64,000 nt of DNA from positions 1 through 64,000 of the forward strand of contig JAJYLN010000008.1 of assembly GCA_021787665.1 (NCBI GenBank), in the 5' to 3' direction. Of this stretch, positions 47,176 through 57,342 are shown in pieces (position 1 is the stretch's first letter; every line of letters begins with the position of its first letter). This DNA is from a bacterium (GTDB taxonomy: Bacteria > JAMCPX01). A model generated the notes under the pieces. That model was given only the letters and a program-made list of their open reading frames with translations. It was not told the DNA's origin and searched no databases. The position numbers and the translations under genes were made by a program.

Positions 47176-48639
47176 TTACCTGCCCCTGTTCACCGCCCAG
47201 ACCGCAAAGTTTGCTGCGGTGCCGGTGTATTCCTGCGGGAGAGAGACCAGGGGATTGGCAAGACCCGGCTTCCTCGTGACCGTGTCGCGAAGGCGGTCTG
47301 CGTGGACGCCATGCGAGCTCAGTACAGCAGTGAACTCTTCTTTCGCCCGCTGCCGTGCCTCGTAGAGTTTCATCTGTACCCTGCTCTTGACATTGATCTC
47401 CGCGTCACCCGATGTTTCTATGGAAAGGAAAATACTGTCCGGCAGGTCACTGGTCACCTTTGACTGAACACCGTCACTGAGGGTACTCGGCATACATCCG
47501 AACGGCTTAACGGAAACGACCATGTGTGCCTTCCGGTCCTTGAATGCCATGATGTGCTTGCCGACCTCGAGGTGCCCTTCGCCGCCGGTGATGTGCACGT
47601 CGAAGTACGGATTCGCATACTGCGCAAGCCGGTGCTGGGACGGTAATTTGTGTATCCATGAACCCAGCGCCCTCCGGTATGTATTGAAGTAAAACAGGAA
47701 AAGCCTCCTCAGCATGTAGATACCAAGCATCCTCCCTGCGGATTTCATGGGCCGGATCCTCAGTCGCTCCTTCTCTTCGAGCATACTGCTCCACAGCAGG
47801 TAATCGATCCACGTTGACACGGGCTCCAGCTTGACCTCGGCACCTTCGGATTCGAGCCATCGCGCAAGCCGGTAATTTCCATCCCCTTCCGTGGTCTGCG
47901 CCCAGAACTCACCGATGATCTGTACCAAAGGCCTGACCTGGAGATAATTGACCCTGATAGCTGAAAGCCTGCTGTGCAACTCTTTCAAATGGGCGATAAT
48001 CGGAGAACCGGTCCGCAGTGCACCGGAGAGTTTCTCGCGGTACTGCGCTATCACCCCGTCGGTCTCTCCTTTGCTTTCCTCGTAGGGACGTATCCGGTAG
48101 CCGGCCTCGTTCAGCATATCGCCCAGGACCAAGGATTTTATCAGCGCAGCATAAAATTCCTTATTCATATCCAGACCACCGCCGGAGGTCTCCCCGAACT
48201 GGTCTGACTGTTCGAAGGTCAGAATTCTGAAGTTGTCAAAGCCGGCATTCTGGAGCGACTTCCGGTACTCTGCTTCATACATGCCGAACCTGCACGGTCC
48301 GCACGCTGCAGCAGTCAGGAAAACGAACTTCTTTTCGATGTCCTTGATGCCCCGCTCTTTCAGCCCGTTCAGATAGCGAATCAGGTTACCCACGGTGTAA
48401 TACGTGGGATTGCACTGTCCCCGGTTGCCGTATTCTTTCCCGGTCTGCAATGCCCGGTTGTCGGGCACAGGCAGATAATCCGCACGGTATCCGAGGCCCT
48501 CGATGGCGCCCTTGAGCAGGTGCTCATGGTTCAGCGTAAGACCGCCGAACAGGATGGTTGTCGAACCGATCTCCTCCCTGGTCATCGGGAGCTCAACCGG
48601 TTTTTTATAATGCCGTATGTCCGGTGTTATCGTATTCAT
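47176..48639 (-). CDS. 2-hydroxyacyl-CoA dehydratase-like protein partnered with an activase (DUF2229-type)
   Basis: GNRGQCNPTYYTVGNLIRYL; FLTAAACGPCRFGMYEAEY; VSVKPFGCMPSTLSDGVQ. Confidence 0.75.
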   Translation of the reverse strand: MNTITPDIRHYKKPVELPMTREEIGSTTILFGGLTLNHEHLLKGAIEGLGYRADYLPVPDNRALQTGKEYGNRGQCNPTYYTVGNLIRYLNGLKERGIKDIEKKFVFLTAAACGPCRFGMYEAEYRKSLQNAGFDNFRILTFEQSDQFGETSGGGLDMNKEFYAALIKSLVLGDMLNEAGYRIRPYEESKGETDGVIAQYREKLSGALRTGSPIIAHLKELHSRLSAIRVNYLQVRPLVQIIGEFWAQTTEGDGNYRLARWLESEGAEVKLEPVSTWIDYLLWSSMLEEKERLRIRPMKSAGRMLGIYMLRRLFLFYFNTYRRALGSWIHKLPSQHRLAQYANPYFDVHITGGEGHLEVGKHIMAFKDRKAHMVVSVKPFGCMPSTLSDGVQSKVTSDLPDSIFLSIETSGDAEINVKSRVQMKLYEARQRAKEEFTAVLSSHGVHADRLRDTVTRKPGLANPLVSLPQEYTGTAANFAVWAVNRGR

Positions 48640-51600
48640 AGATTCACCTCATGTATGGGTTCTGCACCCCTGTGCCATGACAGGGGCTGTACATCCGCTT
48701 CCTCTTCTGTTGTCCTGAGTTGCTCTGTGTACTGCTTGAGAAAGTAATCGATTGTTTCTATCCGTATTTTTATGGAACCTGCAGGCTTGTTCTCGTCGAT
48801 ATCGTGAAACGTGAAGTACGGTGTGTTCGATGCCCGGAGAATGGATTCGATCGTGCTGTAGATGGGAGCATCGTTTCCGCACCTGAAATTCGACAGATCG
48901 ACTGCCACAAGATTTCTGTGCCGGGCCGTATACTTTGCCGCCCACAGCTTTTTATTGGTATTCTCGCTGTACGAGTTTTTCCATACATCGGAGATGCTCA
49001 TGGGATCATCGAGCTCCCCTGCATCGAGCTCCCTGCCGAACAACCGGTGCAGGGTTTCAGGATCGATTGGCAGCGCATCGGCAGTGAAGACCGGGTAGCC
49101 CCGCTTCTGCAGCTCGGAGAGTATGTCGTGATTGATGCCGGGATCCGCATGATAGGGCCTGCCGAGGACAACGATCCCGACCCTGCCTTCCTGCTCAAGC
49201 CCGCGGATCACGTCGCGTGCCGCGTCCCGCAGGGCCGTGTAAAATTCCTGCAGTGCGCGCTCTCCCGATTCGATGGCACGTGCGTTTTCCCGTCTGCTCA
49301 CGCCGAAGTGCTCATGGAAAAACGCGTACAACTGCGACCGCAGGAGTTCAGGTTCTGCCATATTCAGGACAGGATTGAAATACCGTATACCGTGCTGCTC
49401 GAACACATTATCCTGCTTGGTAAACGCTGCCTTGATGACCTCGGGTGTTATCGTGGCGGTCGGGCATGCGTGGCTGTTCACGGTGTTGACGAGTTCTGTC
49501 TTGAGGGTGAGCATAATGGGATAGAATATGATGCCGACTTGCTTCTTATAGATCAGGTTATGAACGTGTGCGAGTGCGGCCTTGCTCGGAAAGCACTGGT
49601 CGATGGATCCCCTTCTCGTGCCTTCCTTGTACATGGCCTCGTCGGTCACATCCGAATAAACAATGTTCCTGCCGGGCACGCCGATAGCCCTGAGGTACCC
49701 GGTAAAAAAAGGCGCTGTGTTGTACATATTGAGCGTACGGGGTATGCCGATCCGGGTCTGTTCCCTCATGCGCCGATGGGCAGAACCGTCCAGCTTCCCG
49801 AGGACGCCTGCAGACAAGGACGGCGATGGTGCGCTGTCCTGTCCTGATCCGTACAGATCCGTGTCGAATGCCTGCCGGAGCTGGATTTTTGCCAAGTTTG
49901 GATTGGCTTTCTTGATCTTGTCAATCTGTGCCTTTGCCGTCCGTACTTCATCGATGTTGTCTGCCATGCCTTTTTCACACGAAGCGACGATAAATCTGCT
50001 CTTCTCCCCGCCGCTGCGCTGCATATCGATAAAAATCCTGAGACACTTGTTCTTGCAGTAGGTACAGCGCGTGGTCTGGTCCTGCGTTATCGTATAGGCC
50101 AGGTTGCGCACACCCCCTATGCCGATAAAGCGCGAGGGCCGCTGCCCCAGCAAGCTGATCGATTCCATGGCTGCACCGATGGCTCCGCTCTCGCCGGTAT
50201 ACCGGTGGACCGTGATATTTGCGTCCGGGACACGCGCCTTGATAAAATCACGCTGGGCCTTGACTACTGCCTTGTTGTTGTGGGTGCCGCCCTGCAGAAC
50301 GAAGTTTTTACCGAACTTGCCGATGTTCGATTCCTGCACAACATACAGCCAGATGTTCTTCGGCAGAACATCGGCAAGGCCTGCCATGATCTCCTCCCGG
50401 GTAAACCCCTGCTGCTGGAAGTTGACGATGTCCGCCTCAAGGAACACTGCACACCCATAGTTGAACACCGGCGCGCGTGCTGCCGTGAATGCTGCGTCGG
50501 CATATTCGTGGATTGCGTAGCCGAACCTGTTTGCCGTATTCTGGAGGAAATATCCGTTGCCGGCAGAGCACTGCGTGTTGAGCCTGAAATCCTTCACCCT
50601 CCCGTTGTCGAGGAAGATGATCTTAATGTCCTGGCCACCCACATCGCAAATCACGTCCACGTCCTTGTAGAAGAACAGTGCAGACTTCGTGTGTGCAACG
50701 GTCTCCACGATGGCAATGTCCGCGCCTATCGCCTCTTTGATGATGTCCTTTGCATAGCCTGTGGTGCCGGCGCCAAGGACCTGAAGGGTACTGCCCTTTG
50801 CTGCTACGGCATCATTGAGGCTCATGATGATCTGTTTTGTATCGTCGATCGGATTGCCGCGCGAGAGCAGGTACGCCCGCTCGATGACTTCGCCCGCTTC
50901 CGTAATGAGTACGCCCTTGGTCGTTGTAGAGCCCCCGTCGATGCCGAGATATGCCCTGACGGTTGTACCGCGGACATGGTCTGACATTGGCTGCGGGTTA
51001 TGTTGATGCAGAGACATGTCCGTCGCATCCGGTGCTGTGCGTGTAAGAGAGTCAGGTGTCGTCCGTAGTGCCTGCAGGTGCTGACGCAGAAGGCCGCTCC
51101 CTTTGAACAGGCTCTCATGGTTATCCTCGAGTCCGTAGAGGATACTGCCGATGGCTGCAAAGAACTGGGCGTTGTCCGGTACCCTGATATGTACTGCAGG
51201 ATCGCCGTCCACGGCGATGCCCCGCTGCTCCCAGAGCATGGGAATGTTGTGCTGCCAGGCCTGTTTCAGACCCGGCAAAAAGGTATTCGGACCACCCAGC
51301 AGGAGCACATCGGGACTCAGAACATTGCCCCTGGTCAGGACACTGAGGTTCTGCTGGACGATCGCATCGAACAGCGATGCCATGAGTTCTTCCGGCGGAA
51401 CGCCCTGTTTCTGCAGGCTGTTGATGTCCATTTCCGCGAACACGCCGCACCTGCCTGCAACCTGGTGTAGTTTGGTGCCCGTATACCTGAGTTGAGAAAG
51501 ATAGTTCTGCGTTATATTGAGCTTACCGGAGATCCTGTCGATGACCGTCCCGGTGCCGCCCGCGCACTTGTCGTTCATGGTCGTGAATCGCCGCTTTTTT

Positions 51601-52001
51601 CCGGTCGACGGGTCTACAGACCAGAGTATTGCCTTGGCATCCTGTCCGCCGATCTCGATGACGCTGTTGATGTCCGGGAACTGCTGTTCGATCACCAGAG
51701 TGATTGCATTGACTTCCTGCACGTATCTGCAGCCGAGGATCGAAGCTATCGTACCGCCGCCGCTGCCGGTCACGAAGAGATTCAGGCCCGAACTGCCGAA
51801 CCTTTCCTCGATACCGGAAAGGAACTCAATCACGGTCTCTATCTGCCGTGCTTCGTGTCTTTGATACGAGCTGTACTGTATTGATTGTGTGCCATCGACA
51901 ACAACGCCCTTGACTGTCGTCGACCCGACATCAAGTCCTATGGAGAGTCTGTCCCCGGCCCGGGACCGTATGCTATCTTTCGGACAGTCCATGCAGCACA
52001 A
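48636..52001 (-). CDS. Large BadF/BadG/HgdC-type ATPase activase with two ASKHA domains plus DUF2229-like C-terminus
   Basis: IGLDVGSTTVKGVV ... CAGGTGTVIDRI; LGIDGGSTTTKGVLI ... CSAGNGYFLQNT; CTYCKNKCLRIF; VVLGRPYHADPGINHDI. Confidence 0.88.
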   Translation of the reverse strand: MCCMDCPKDSIRSRAGDRLSIGLDVGSTTVKGVVVDGTQSIQYSSYQRHEARQIETVIEFLSGIEERFGSSGLNLFVTGSGGGTIASILGCRYVQEVNAITLVIEQQFPDINSVIEIGGQDAKAILWSVDPSTGKKRRFTTMNDKCAGGTGTVIDRISGKLNITQNYLSQLRYTGTKLHQVAGRCGVFAEMDINSLQKQGVPPEELMASLFDAIVQQNLSVLTRGNVLSPDVLLLGGPNTFLPGLKQAWQHNIPMLWEQRGIAVDGDPAVHIRVPDNAQFFAAIGSILYGLEDNHESLFKGSGLLRQHLQALRTTPDSLTRTAPDATDMSLHQHNPQPMSDHVRGTTVRAYLGIDGGSTTTKGVLITEAGEVIERAYLLSRGNPIDDTKQIIMSLNDAVAAKGSTLQVLGAGTTGYAKDIIKEAIGADIAIVETVAHTKSALFFYKDVDVICDVGGQDIKIIFLDNGRVKDFRLNTQCSAGNGYFLQNTANRFGYAIHEYADAAFTAARAPVFNYGCAVFLEADIVNFQQQGFTREEIMAGLADVLPKNIWLYVVQESNIGKFGKNFVLQGGTHNNKAVVKAQRDFIKARVPDANITVHRYTGESGAIGAAMESISLLGQRPSRFIGIGGVRNLAYTITQDQTTRCTYCKNKCLRIFIDMQRSGGEKSRFIVASCEKGMADNIDEVRTAKAQIDKIKKANPNLAKIQLRQAFDTDLYGSGQDSAPSPSLSAGVLGKLDGSAHRRMREQTRIGIPRTLNMYNTAPFFTGYLRAIGVPGRNIVYSDVTDEAMYKEGTRRGSIDQCFPSKAALAHVHNLIYKKQVGIIFYPIMLTLKTELVNTVNSHACPTATITPEVIKAAFTKQDNVFEQHGIRYFNPVLNMAEPELLRSQLYAFFHEHFGVSRRENARAIESGERALQEFYTALRDAARDVIRGLEQEGRVGIVVLGRPYHADPGINHDILSELQKRGYPVFTADALPIDPETLHRLFGRELDAGELDDPMSISDVWKNSYSENTNKKLWAAKYTARHRNLVAVDLSNFRCGNDAPIYSTIESILRASNTPYFTFHDIDENKPAGSIKIRIETIDYFLKQYTEQLRTTEEEADVQPLSWHRGAEPIHEVNL

Positions 52002-52560
52002 ATCCTGTCAGCTCGTTGATAAGGGTATCGATCTGCGGGAGGTTGTTGTCCGGGCGTGTGATCTTGTCCACGATGTCCTTTACTCCCCCCAGGATAAATA
52101 CAGCGATGAGCCTGAAATCGCACCGCTCCACGATGCCCATTTGTGTACCGAGCGCCAGCGCGCCTTCGATGAGCGCGGTGATCTTGGCGTAGAAGTTGTC
52201 GATCTTCTGGTCCGTGATGCTGTCGAGTCCGGGTGCGTGCCTGAATAGTATCCGTGCGAGTTCCGGATCGTCCGCCGCGAGCTGGAAGACCCTCTTCAGG
52301 TTGTCCGCTATCTGCTCCATCGGAGGCTTCTGGTCATTGCCTACGACGACCCTCTTGACGGACGTATTGATCTCATCGAGAAGTTGATCGAACAGGGCAT
52401 CGAACACATCGCGCTTTTCCTTGAAATAGAGGTAGAAGGTGCCCCGTGCGATATTTGCCCGTTTTATTATATCGGTTATGCTTGTCTCATGATAGCCCTT
52501 TATAGCGAACATCTCTTTTGCAGAGCTCAGGATCGATAGCTTCCTCTGTTCAGGTAACAT
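51973..52560 (-). CDS. TetR family transcriptional regulator
   Basis: KLSILSSAKEMFAIKGYHETSITDIIKRANIARGTFYLYFKEKRDVF. Start at 52560 (ORF opens at 52623). Confidence 0.92.
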   Translation of the reverse strand: MLPEQRKLSILSSAKEMFAIKGYHETSITDIIKRANIARGTFYLYFKEKRDVFDALFDQLLDEINTSVKRVVVGNDQKPPMEQIADNLKRVFQLAADDPELARILFRHAPGLDSITDQKIDNFYAKITALIEGALALGTQMGIVERCDFRLIAVFILGGVKDIVDKITRPDNNLPQIDTLINELTGFVLHGLSER

Positions 52561-52575
52561 TGCCCCTCTCCTTAC

Positions 52576-52623
52576 ATTAGACTGACATGTCAGTCTAATA
52601 TAAGGGAGACTTTCTGGTGTCAA
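52576..52623 (-). promoter_or_regulatory. TetR-type operator (24-bp perfect palindrome) overlapping a consensus promoter
   Basis: ATTAGACTGACATGTCAGTCTAAT (52576-52599); on the minus strand TTGACA (52618-52623) and TATTAG (52595-52600), 17-nt spacing. Confidence 0.88.
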
Positions 52624-52757
52624 GGATTATTTTATAGGGCCTTCAGGTAGAGACCGCGTTACAGGTATGTCCTCGCAAAAATTAAAGCTGAACCTGCTTG
52701 GCAAGCGGCCGGTCGATAATGACGGGATGTCGGACGGACCAGGTCGCATTCACGCCT

Positions 52758-53417
52758 TTATAGTAGAGAGGCGGGCAGCTCTGAGAGGGGGCAATCGTCA
52801 CAGCGCGGCTGTGTCCGACAATGCCTTTTTGCAAGCTCCACGATAAGCGCATGATATTCATTAAATACCATGACATCGTGCTCAAGGTTGTCCATGAAGA
52901 TCTGCTGCAGCGAGTCGTACGTCATACGTTCGTCCGCAAGCCCATGTCTGCTGAGTACGCGGTAGGTGTAGCTGTCTACAACGAATACCGGCTTGCAGCA
53001 CGCGTACAGCAGAATGCTGTCCGCTGTCTCCCTGCCGATGCCCTTTATGGACAATAGTTCATCCCGAAGCTCCGCGGTGTTTTTTTCTCCCATCGCATCG
53101 ATACTGCCCTTATAGCGGTCCATCAGGTATTCTACCACGGCCTTCAGTCTTTTCGCCTTCTGATTGTAGAAGCCGGAAGGTCTGATAAGTCGTGCAACCT
53201 CGGCCACGGCCAGGCTATGCAGCCTGTCCGTGGAAAGCACGCCGGCGGCCTTGAGATTGGCAATCGCTTTTTCGACGTTCGTCCATGCGGTGTTCTGGGT
53301 GAGGACCGCCCCTACGATGACCTCGAAGGGGGAATCGGCCGGCCACCAGTGTCTTTTACCGAACCTCTCAAACAGGAGTGCGTAGATATGCTCGAGCTGT
53401 GCTGATGTATGAGACAA
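52758..53417 (-). CDS. Endonuclease III-family DNA glycosylase (HhH-GPD)
   Basis: VGAVLTQNTAWTNVEKAI; LLSIKGIGRETADSILLYA; C-terminal Cys cluster CRTQPRCDDCPL. Confidence 0.88.
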   Translation of the reverse strand: MSHTSAQLEHIYALLFERFGKRHWWPADSPFEVIVGAVLTQNTAWTNVEKAIANLKAAGVLSTDRLHSLAVAEVARLIRPSGFYNQKAKRLKAVVEYLMDRYKGSIDAMGEKNTAELRDELLSIKGIGRETADSILLYACCKPVFVVDSYTYRVLSRHGLADERMTYDSLQQIFMDNLEHDVMVFNEYHALIVELAKRHCRTQPRCDDCPLSELPASLL

Positions 53418-53420
53418 GGC

Positions 53421-56015
53421 TTACTGCTCGAACCTGAAGAACTCATTGCCGTGCTGGGCGTTGACCTGCGTCGCAGTCTGTGTCGGCTGTGTGCCCGCGA
53501 CAAATGCCTCGAACTTTGCGTTGGGGGTGTTCGCTGTCGCCAGATAGCCTGTTTTGGGATCAATCCTTGCGAAGACGATGTTGGGGGGTATGGGGAAATC
53601 GCTGTCCGGGTAGGGCACAACGGCTTTTTTCATGAAGTTGAGCCATATCGGGGCTGCAGCATTCCCTCCTACCTCCCCGATGCCCAGGCTCCTGTTGTTG
53701 TCGAAGCCGACCCATACCCCGGTGGTAAGGTCCGGGGTAAACCCGATGAACCACGCGTCCCTGTTGTCTTCGGTAGTACCCGTCTTTCCGGCGGCCGGCC
53801 TTCCGAGCGCGCTTGCCCTCCATCCGGTACCATGCTTCACCACATTCCTCAGCATGCTTATCATCACATAGGCAGTTGCAGGATCCACGACGCGCACCGT
53901 TGCGCCCGTCATGGTCGAGCCCGCCGTCTGCTGTAAAGCCGCCTGAACTGCGCCGGGGCCTGTAAAGGTCGCCGACGAGGTAGTAAAGTCGATCGCATGC
54001 GGTGCCACGGTGTCGTTTTCAAGCACCGTTCCGTTTCTGTCCACGACCGATCGTATGTAGTACGAGGGTATCCACGTTCCGTAGTTCGGGAAGACATTAT
54101 ACGCGGTGATAAGGTCGATAAGGCTTATGGAAGAGGACCCCAGGGCGAGGGTAAGATCGGGTGTCAGAGGCTCCGTTATGCCAAACTTCCTCGCGAACTT
54201 TATGGCGTATCTCACACCGATGGCATTGAGCAGTCGTATGGAGGGGTTGTTCTTCGAATGGGTTATCGCGTCCTCAAGCGTGACCGGCCCGGTAAAGATC
54301 TTATCGTAGTTTCGTGGCTTCCATACCGTGGGCATGGTGGGTACGGTACCGGTCTCGGTCGTACCGGTGGTGGTGTCCGTATATTGGTAAACAACCGGGG
54401 TGTCGAGGATGATAGAGGCCGGGGTATAGCCTTTCTCGAGAGCGGCCGTGTAGTAGAGAGGCTTAAAAGCGGAACCAGGCTGGCGCTGGGCCTGGACCGC
54501 ATGGTTGTACTGAGACTGTCCGAAATCGTAGCCCCCGACAAGGGCCATTATTCCTCCGGTATGGGCGTCGAGCGCAACGAGCGCGCCCTGGACATGCGGA
54601 TGAGGCTCGAGGGAGAATTCGGAAACGCTCCTGCCCTTTTTGATCAGCTTGACGAGGACGACGTCCCCGGTCCCGAGCACCTTGTGCGGGTCGGTAACGG
54701 GCGGGTACCATTTGGACGGGTCGAAGGGGTGTGCCCAGCTCATGTTCGCGATCGTTATGACCCCGCTTTCGCCTCCGACGTCGATCGTGACGCCCCTGTT
54801 TGCCGGCAGAAAGCCTGTGACGACCGCGTGATAAAGCCGATCCGGGAGGACGGTATACTGCACCGGGATAGCACTGCTATCGGACATCGACGGGGTGAGC
54901 ATGTAGTAGTCAGGGTACACCGCAAGCTCGCTCTGCTTTATCTGGTCCTCGTAGCTTTGCATATCCTTTTCATTTTTCAGGGTGGCCTCCGGACCCGTGT
55001 ACCCTTGTTTTCTGGCTATAGTTTCGAGTCCTGACCTGACTGCCTTTCTCGCGTACCGCTGCATCGCAGGATCGATGGTCGTAGAGATCCTCAATCCCTG
55101 CTCGAGCACGGTGTCCTCGCCGTACTTCGCGGAGAGTTGCTCCTTCAGCATCTCCAGAAAATACGGGGCGATGTTGTGGATCTGATACGGGCTGTTAAGA
55201 TACACTTTCAGGGGCTGCTCGTATGCAAGCTCTGCCTGTACCTTCGTAATATAACCCTGGTCCGCCATCCTGCCGAGGACATACTTCTGCCTTGCTTTCG
55301 TTCTTTGGGGCGACGTGACCGGGGAATACAGGTTCGGCGCGCGCGGAAGTCCCCCGAGAAGGGCCGCTTCCGCAAGGGAAAGGTCTTTTGCCTGCTTCCC
55401 GAAGTACATCTCGCTTGCACACTCCACCCCGTAGCACCCGTCGCCGAGGTATATCTGGTTGAGGTATATGTTCAGGATCTCGTTCTTGGAAAGGTGCCGC
55501 TCAAGCTGTGTGGCAAGGATGAACTCCCTCAGCTTTCGTGTGACGGTCTTCTGGGGTGTCAACAGGAGCGTCTTCACGAGCTGCTGAGTTATCGTGCTCC
55601 CCCCCTGGACGATCTGTCCGGCGAGGAGGTCTTTGATGGCTGCCCTGAAGATGGCCTCGTAGTCGACCCCCCCGTGCTGATAGAATGTTGCATCCTCTGC
55701 GGCAATGAATGCCTCCGGGACGTACTTCGACATCTGATCGAGCGCTATCGGTATCCTCCTCTGAAGGAAAAACTGGCCAATGACCGAGCCATCGTTGCCA
55801 TACACGTTCGTTATGACGGACGGTCGGTAGTCGGTAATCGTGTTTATCTGCGGAATATCGGAGGTAATGTAGACATACACCCCGGCTAGTACCACGATCC
55901 CGAGAGCTATCACGCCGATGCCAAGCCAGAGCAGCCTTATGCGTCTGGAAGGCTGCCTCGTATTTTTCCGGACCTGTCCCTGCTGTTTATCGCTGCTGTC
56001 TGTCTCTTCTGCCAT
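53421..56015 (-). CDS. Class A penicillin-binding protein (PBP1A family)
   Basis: Transglycosylase AFIAAEDATFYQHGGVDYEAIFRA..GGSTITQQLVKTLLL; transpeptidase PGSAFKPLYY, SKNNPS, GKTGTTEDNRDAWFIG. Confidence 0.96.
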   Translation of the reverse strand: MAEETDSSDKQQGQVRKNTRQPSRRIRLLWLGIGVIALGIVVLAGVYVYITSDIPQINTITDYRPSVITNVYGNDGSVIGQFFLQRRIPIALDQMSKYVPEAFIAAEDATFYQHGGVDYEAIFRAAIKDLLAGQIVQGGSTITQQLVKTLLLTPQKTVTRKLREFILATQLERHLSKNEILNIYLNQIYLGDGCYGVECASEMYFGKQAKDLSLAEAALLGGLPRAPNLYSPVTSPQRTKARQKYVLGRMADQGYITKVQAELAYEQPLKVYLNSPYQIHNIAPYFLEMLKEQLSAKYGEDTVLEQGLRISTTIDPAMQRYARKAVRSGLETIARKQGYTGPEATLKNEKDMQSYEDQIKQSELAVYPDYYMLTPSMSDSSAIPVQYTVLPDRLYHAVVTGFLPANRGVTIDVGGESGVITIANMSWAHPFDPSKWYPPVTDPHKVLGTGDVVLVKLIKKGRSVSEFSLEPHPHVQGALVALDAHTGGIMALVGGYDFGQSQYNHAVQAQRQPGSAFKPLYYTAALEKGYTPASIILDTPVVYQYTDTTTGTTETGTVPTMPTVWKPRNYDKIFTGPVTLEDAITHSKNNPSIRLLNAIGVRYAIKFARKFGITEPLTPDLTLALGSSSISLIDLITAYNVFPNYGTWIPSYYIRSVVDRNGTVLENDTVAPHAIDFTTSSATFTGPGAVQAALQQTAGSTMTGATVRVVDPATAYVMISMLRNVVKHGTGWRASALGRPAAGKTGTTEDNRDAWFIGFTPDLTTGVWVGFDNNRSLGIGEVGGNAAAPIWLNFMKKAVVPYPDSDFPIPPNIVFARIDPKTGYLATANTPNAKFEAFVAGTQPTQTATQVNAQHGNEFFRFEQ

Positions 56016-56038
56016 GTTCGTATGACTTCAATCCCGGG

Positions 56039-56524
56039 CTACCTTGCCGTCACCTTCTTGATCTGTCTGATGTCTTCGATCCGTGCAAGCGATGACAGCT
56101 TGGCCCTCACATATCCGTAGGTCGTCCTGCCGTAGCAGAACAAGGAGCCGTCGACCATAAGGGTCACCACGCTGCCATTCTTGAGGAAGACGGACGCGTT
56201 TAACGGCTCGCCTTCGAGCTTGTTCAGGAGCTTGGCCGGGACATGCGATGTGTCAGACAGACTCGTAAAGCTTATCGAGGCGATATTGTCGAACGGTATC
56301 ATGTTCAGGGTCATGCCATTGTAGCCCCATACATAGTTCTTGCCGTCGATGCTGCCGTGTTCGACCGCTGTTGTGACGCCGAGCTGGTCCATGATGGTAA
56401 AGCCCATGTTTGTGGTAGTCTTTGGGATATAGCCAGCCTGTCCCTGCAGCAGGCCCATTGCGCAGACCGCGCGCGCCAGCAGCACCAGGGAAAGCACCGA
56501 TATTGAAACACATAGTCTTTTCAT
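56039..56524 (-). CDS. Exported protein of unknown function
   Basis: Signal peptide MKRLCVSISVLSLVLLARAVCA. No family recognised. Confidence 0.6.
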   Translation of the reverse strand: MKRLCVSISVLSLVLLARAVCAMGLLQGQAGYIPKTTTNMGFTIMDQLGVTTAVEHGSIDGKNYVWGYNGMTLNMIPFDNIASISFTSLSDTSHVPAKLLNKLEGEPLNASVFLKNGSVVTLMVDGSLFCYGRTTYGYVRAKLSSLARIEDIRQIKKVTAR

Positions 56525-56713
56525 CTCAACAGCACCTCTTTTATCCCAGGTTAGGAGCACATCAGCCACACAAGCGCATAAGCCATCATCCGAGTCATGG
56601 CCCGCTCTCCCGCGGCACGATGCACTTGATAATACTACATAGAGGTATTATATAATGCTATGTCATAATTGCAAGCGAATTGTTTGCTGCCGCGCGAAAA
56701 AGAGAGTACGTTG

Positions 56714-56742
56714 TTGACTTTTTTGTTAATTCGGTGTAATCT
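56714..56742 (+). promoter_or_regulatory. Putative sigma70 promoter of carD
   Basis: TTGACT (56714-56719), 17-nt spacer, TAATCT (56737-56742). Confidence 0.5.
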
Positions 56743-56805
56743 ACAAAACGTTTATCCCGTCAGAGGAAAAACGGTCTTCTCGCGGGCTAAACAAGGAGGC
56801 TTAAT

Positions 56806-57288
56806 ATGTTTAAAGTAGGAGACATAGCTGTTTACCCCGCTCACGGGGTGGGGAAAATAGTCGCCATTGAGATAAAAGAGGTCGGGGGAGCGAAATATAC
56901 ATTCTACGTGATGAATATACTTGAAAACAATATGAAGGTCATGGTACCCACCAATAACGCGAACGCAGTTGGTCTGAGGCGGGTGATATCGCACGATATG
57001 GTACCCAAGATATTCGATATCTTCAAAGAGAAGAGGATCACGGTCGACAGTCAGACATGGAACAGGAGATTCAGGGAATATACGGAAAAGATAAAGACGG
57101 GATCGGTGTTCGAGATAGCGGAGGTGCTGAAGGATCTGTCGTTGCTCAAGACCCAGAAAGAGCTCTCCTTCGGCGAGAGGAAGCTGCTCGATACCGCACG
57201 GAACCTTCTGTTGAAGGAACTGGTCGTCGTAACGGGCAAAGAAGAAGAGGTCCTTGAAAAGGAAATAAACAGTATTTTTGGCAAATGA
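56806..57288 (+). CDS. carD: CarD family transcriptional regulator
   Basis: MFKVGDIAVYPAHGVGKIVAIEIKEVGGAKYTFYVMNIL; KVMVPTNNANAVGLR. Confidence 0.93.
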   Translation: MFKVGDIAVYPAHGVGKIVAIEIKEVGGAKYTFYVMNILENNMKVMVPTNNANAVGLRRVISHDMVPKIFDIFKEKRITVDSQTWNRRFREYTEKIKTGSVFEIAEVLKDLSLLKTQKELSFGERKLLDTARNLLLKELVVVTGKEEEVLEKEINSIFGK

Positions 57289-57342
57289 TCTTATTATTCC
57301 TAAATAAGGATCTATATTTTATTATGGAAAGGATGGCTGATA

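Noticed and set aside
48720-49847. 375-aa plus-strand ORF antisense to the activase gene
   Set aside because: No motifs. The minus-strand frame encodes conserved activase/DUF2229 features.
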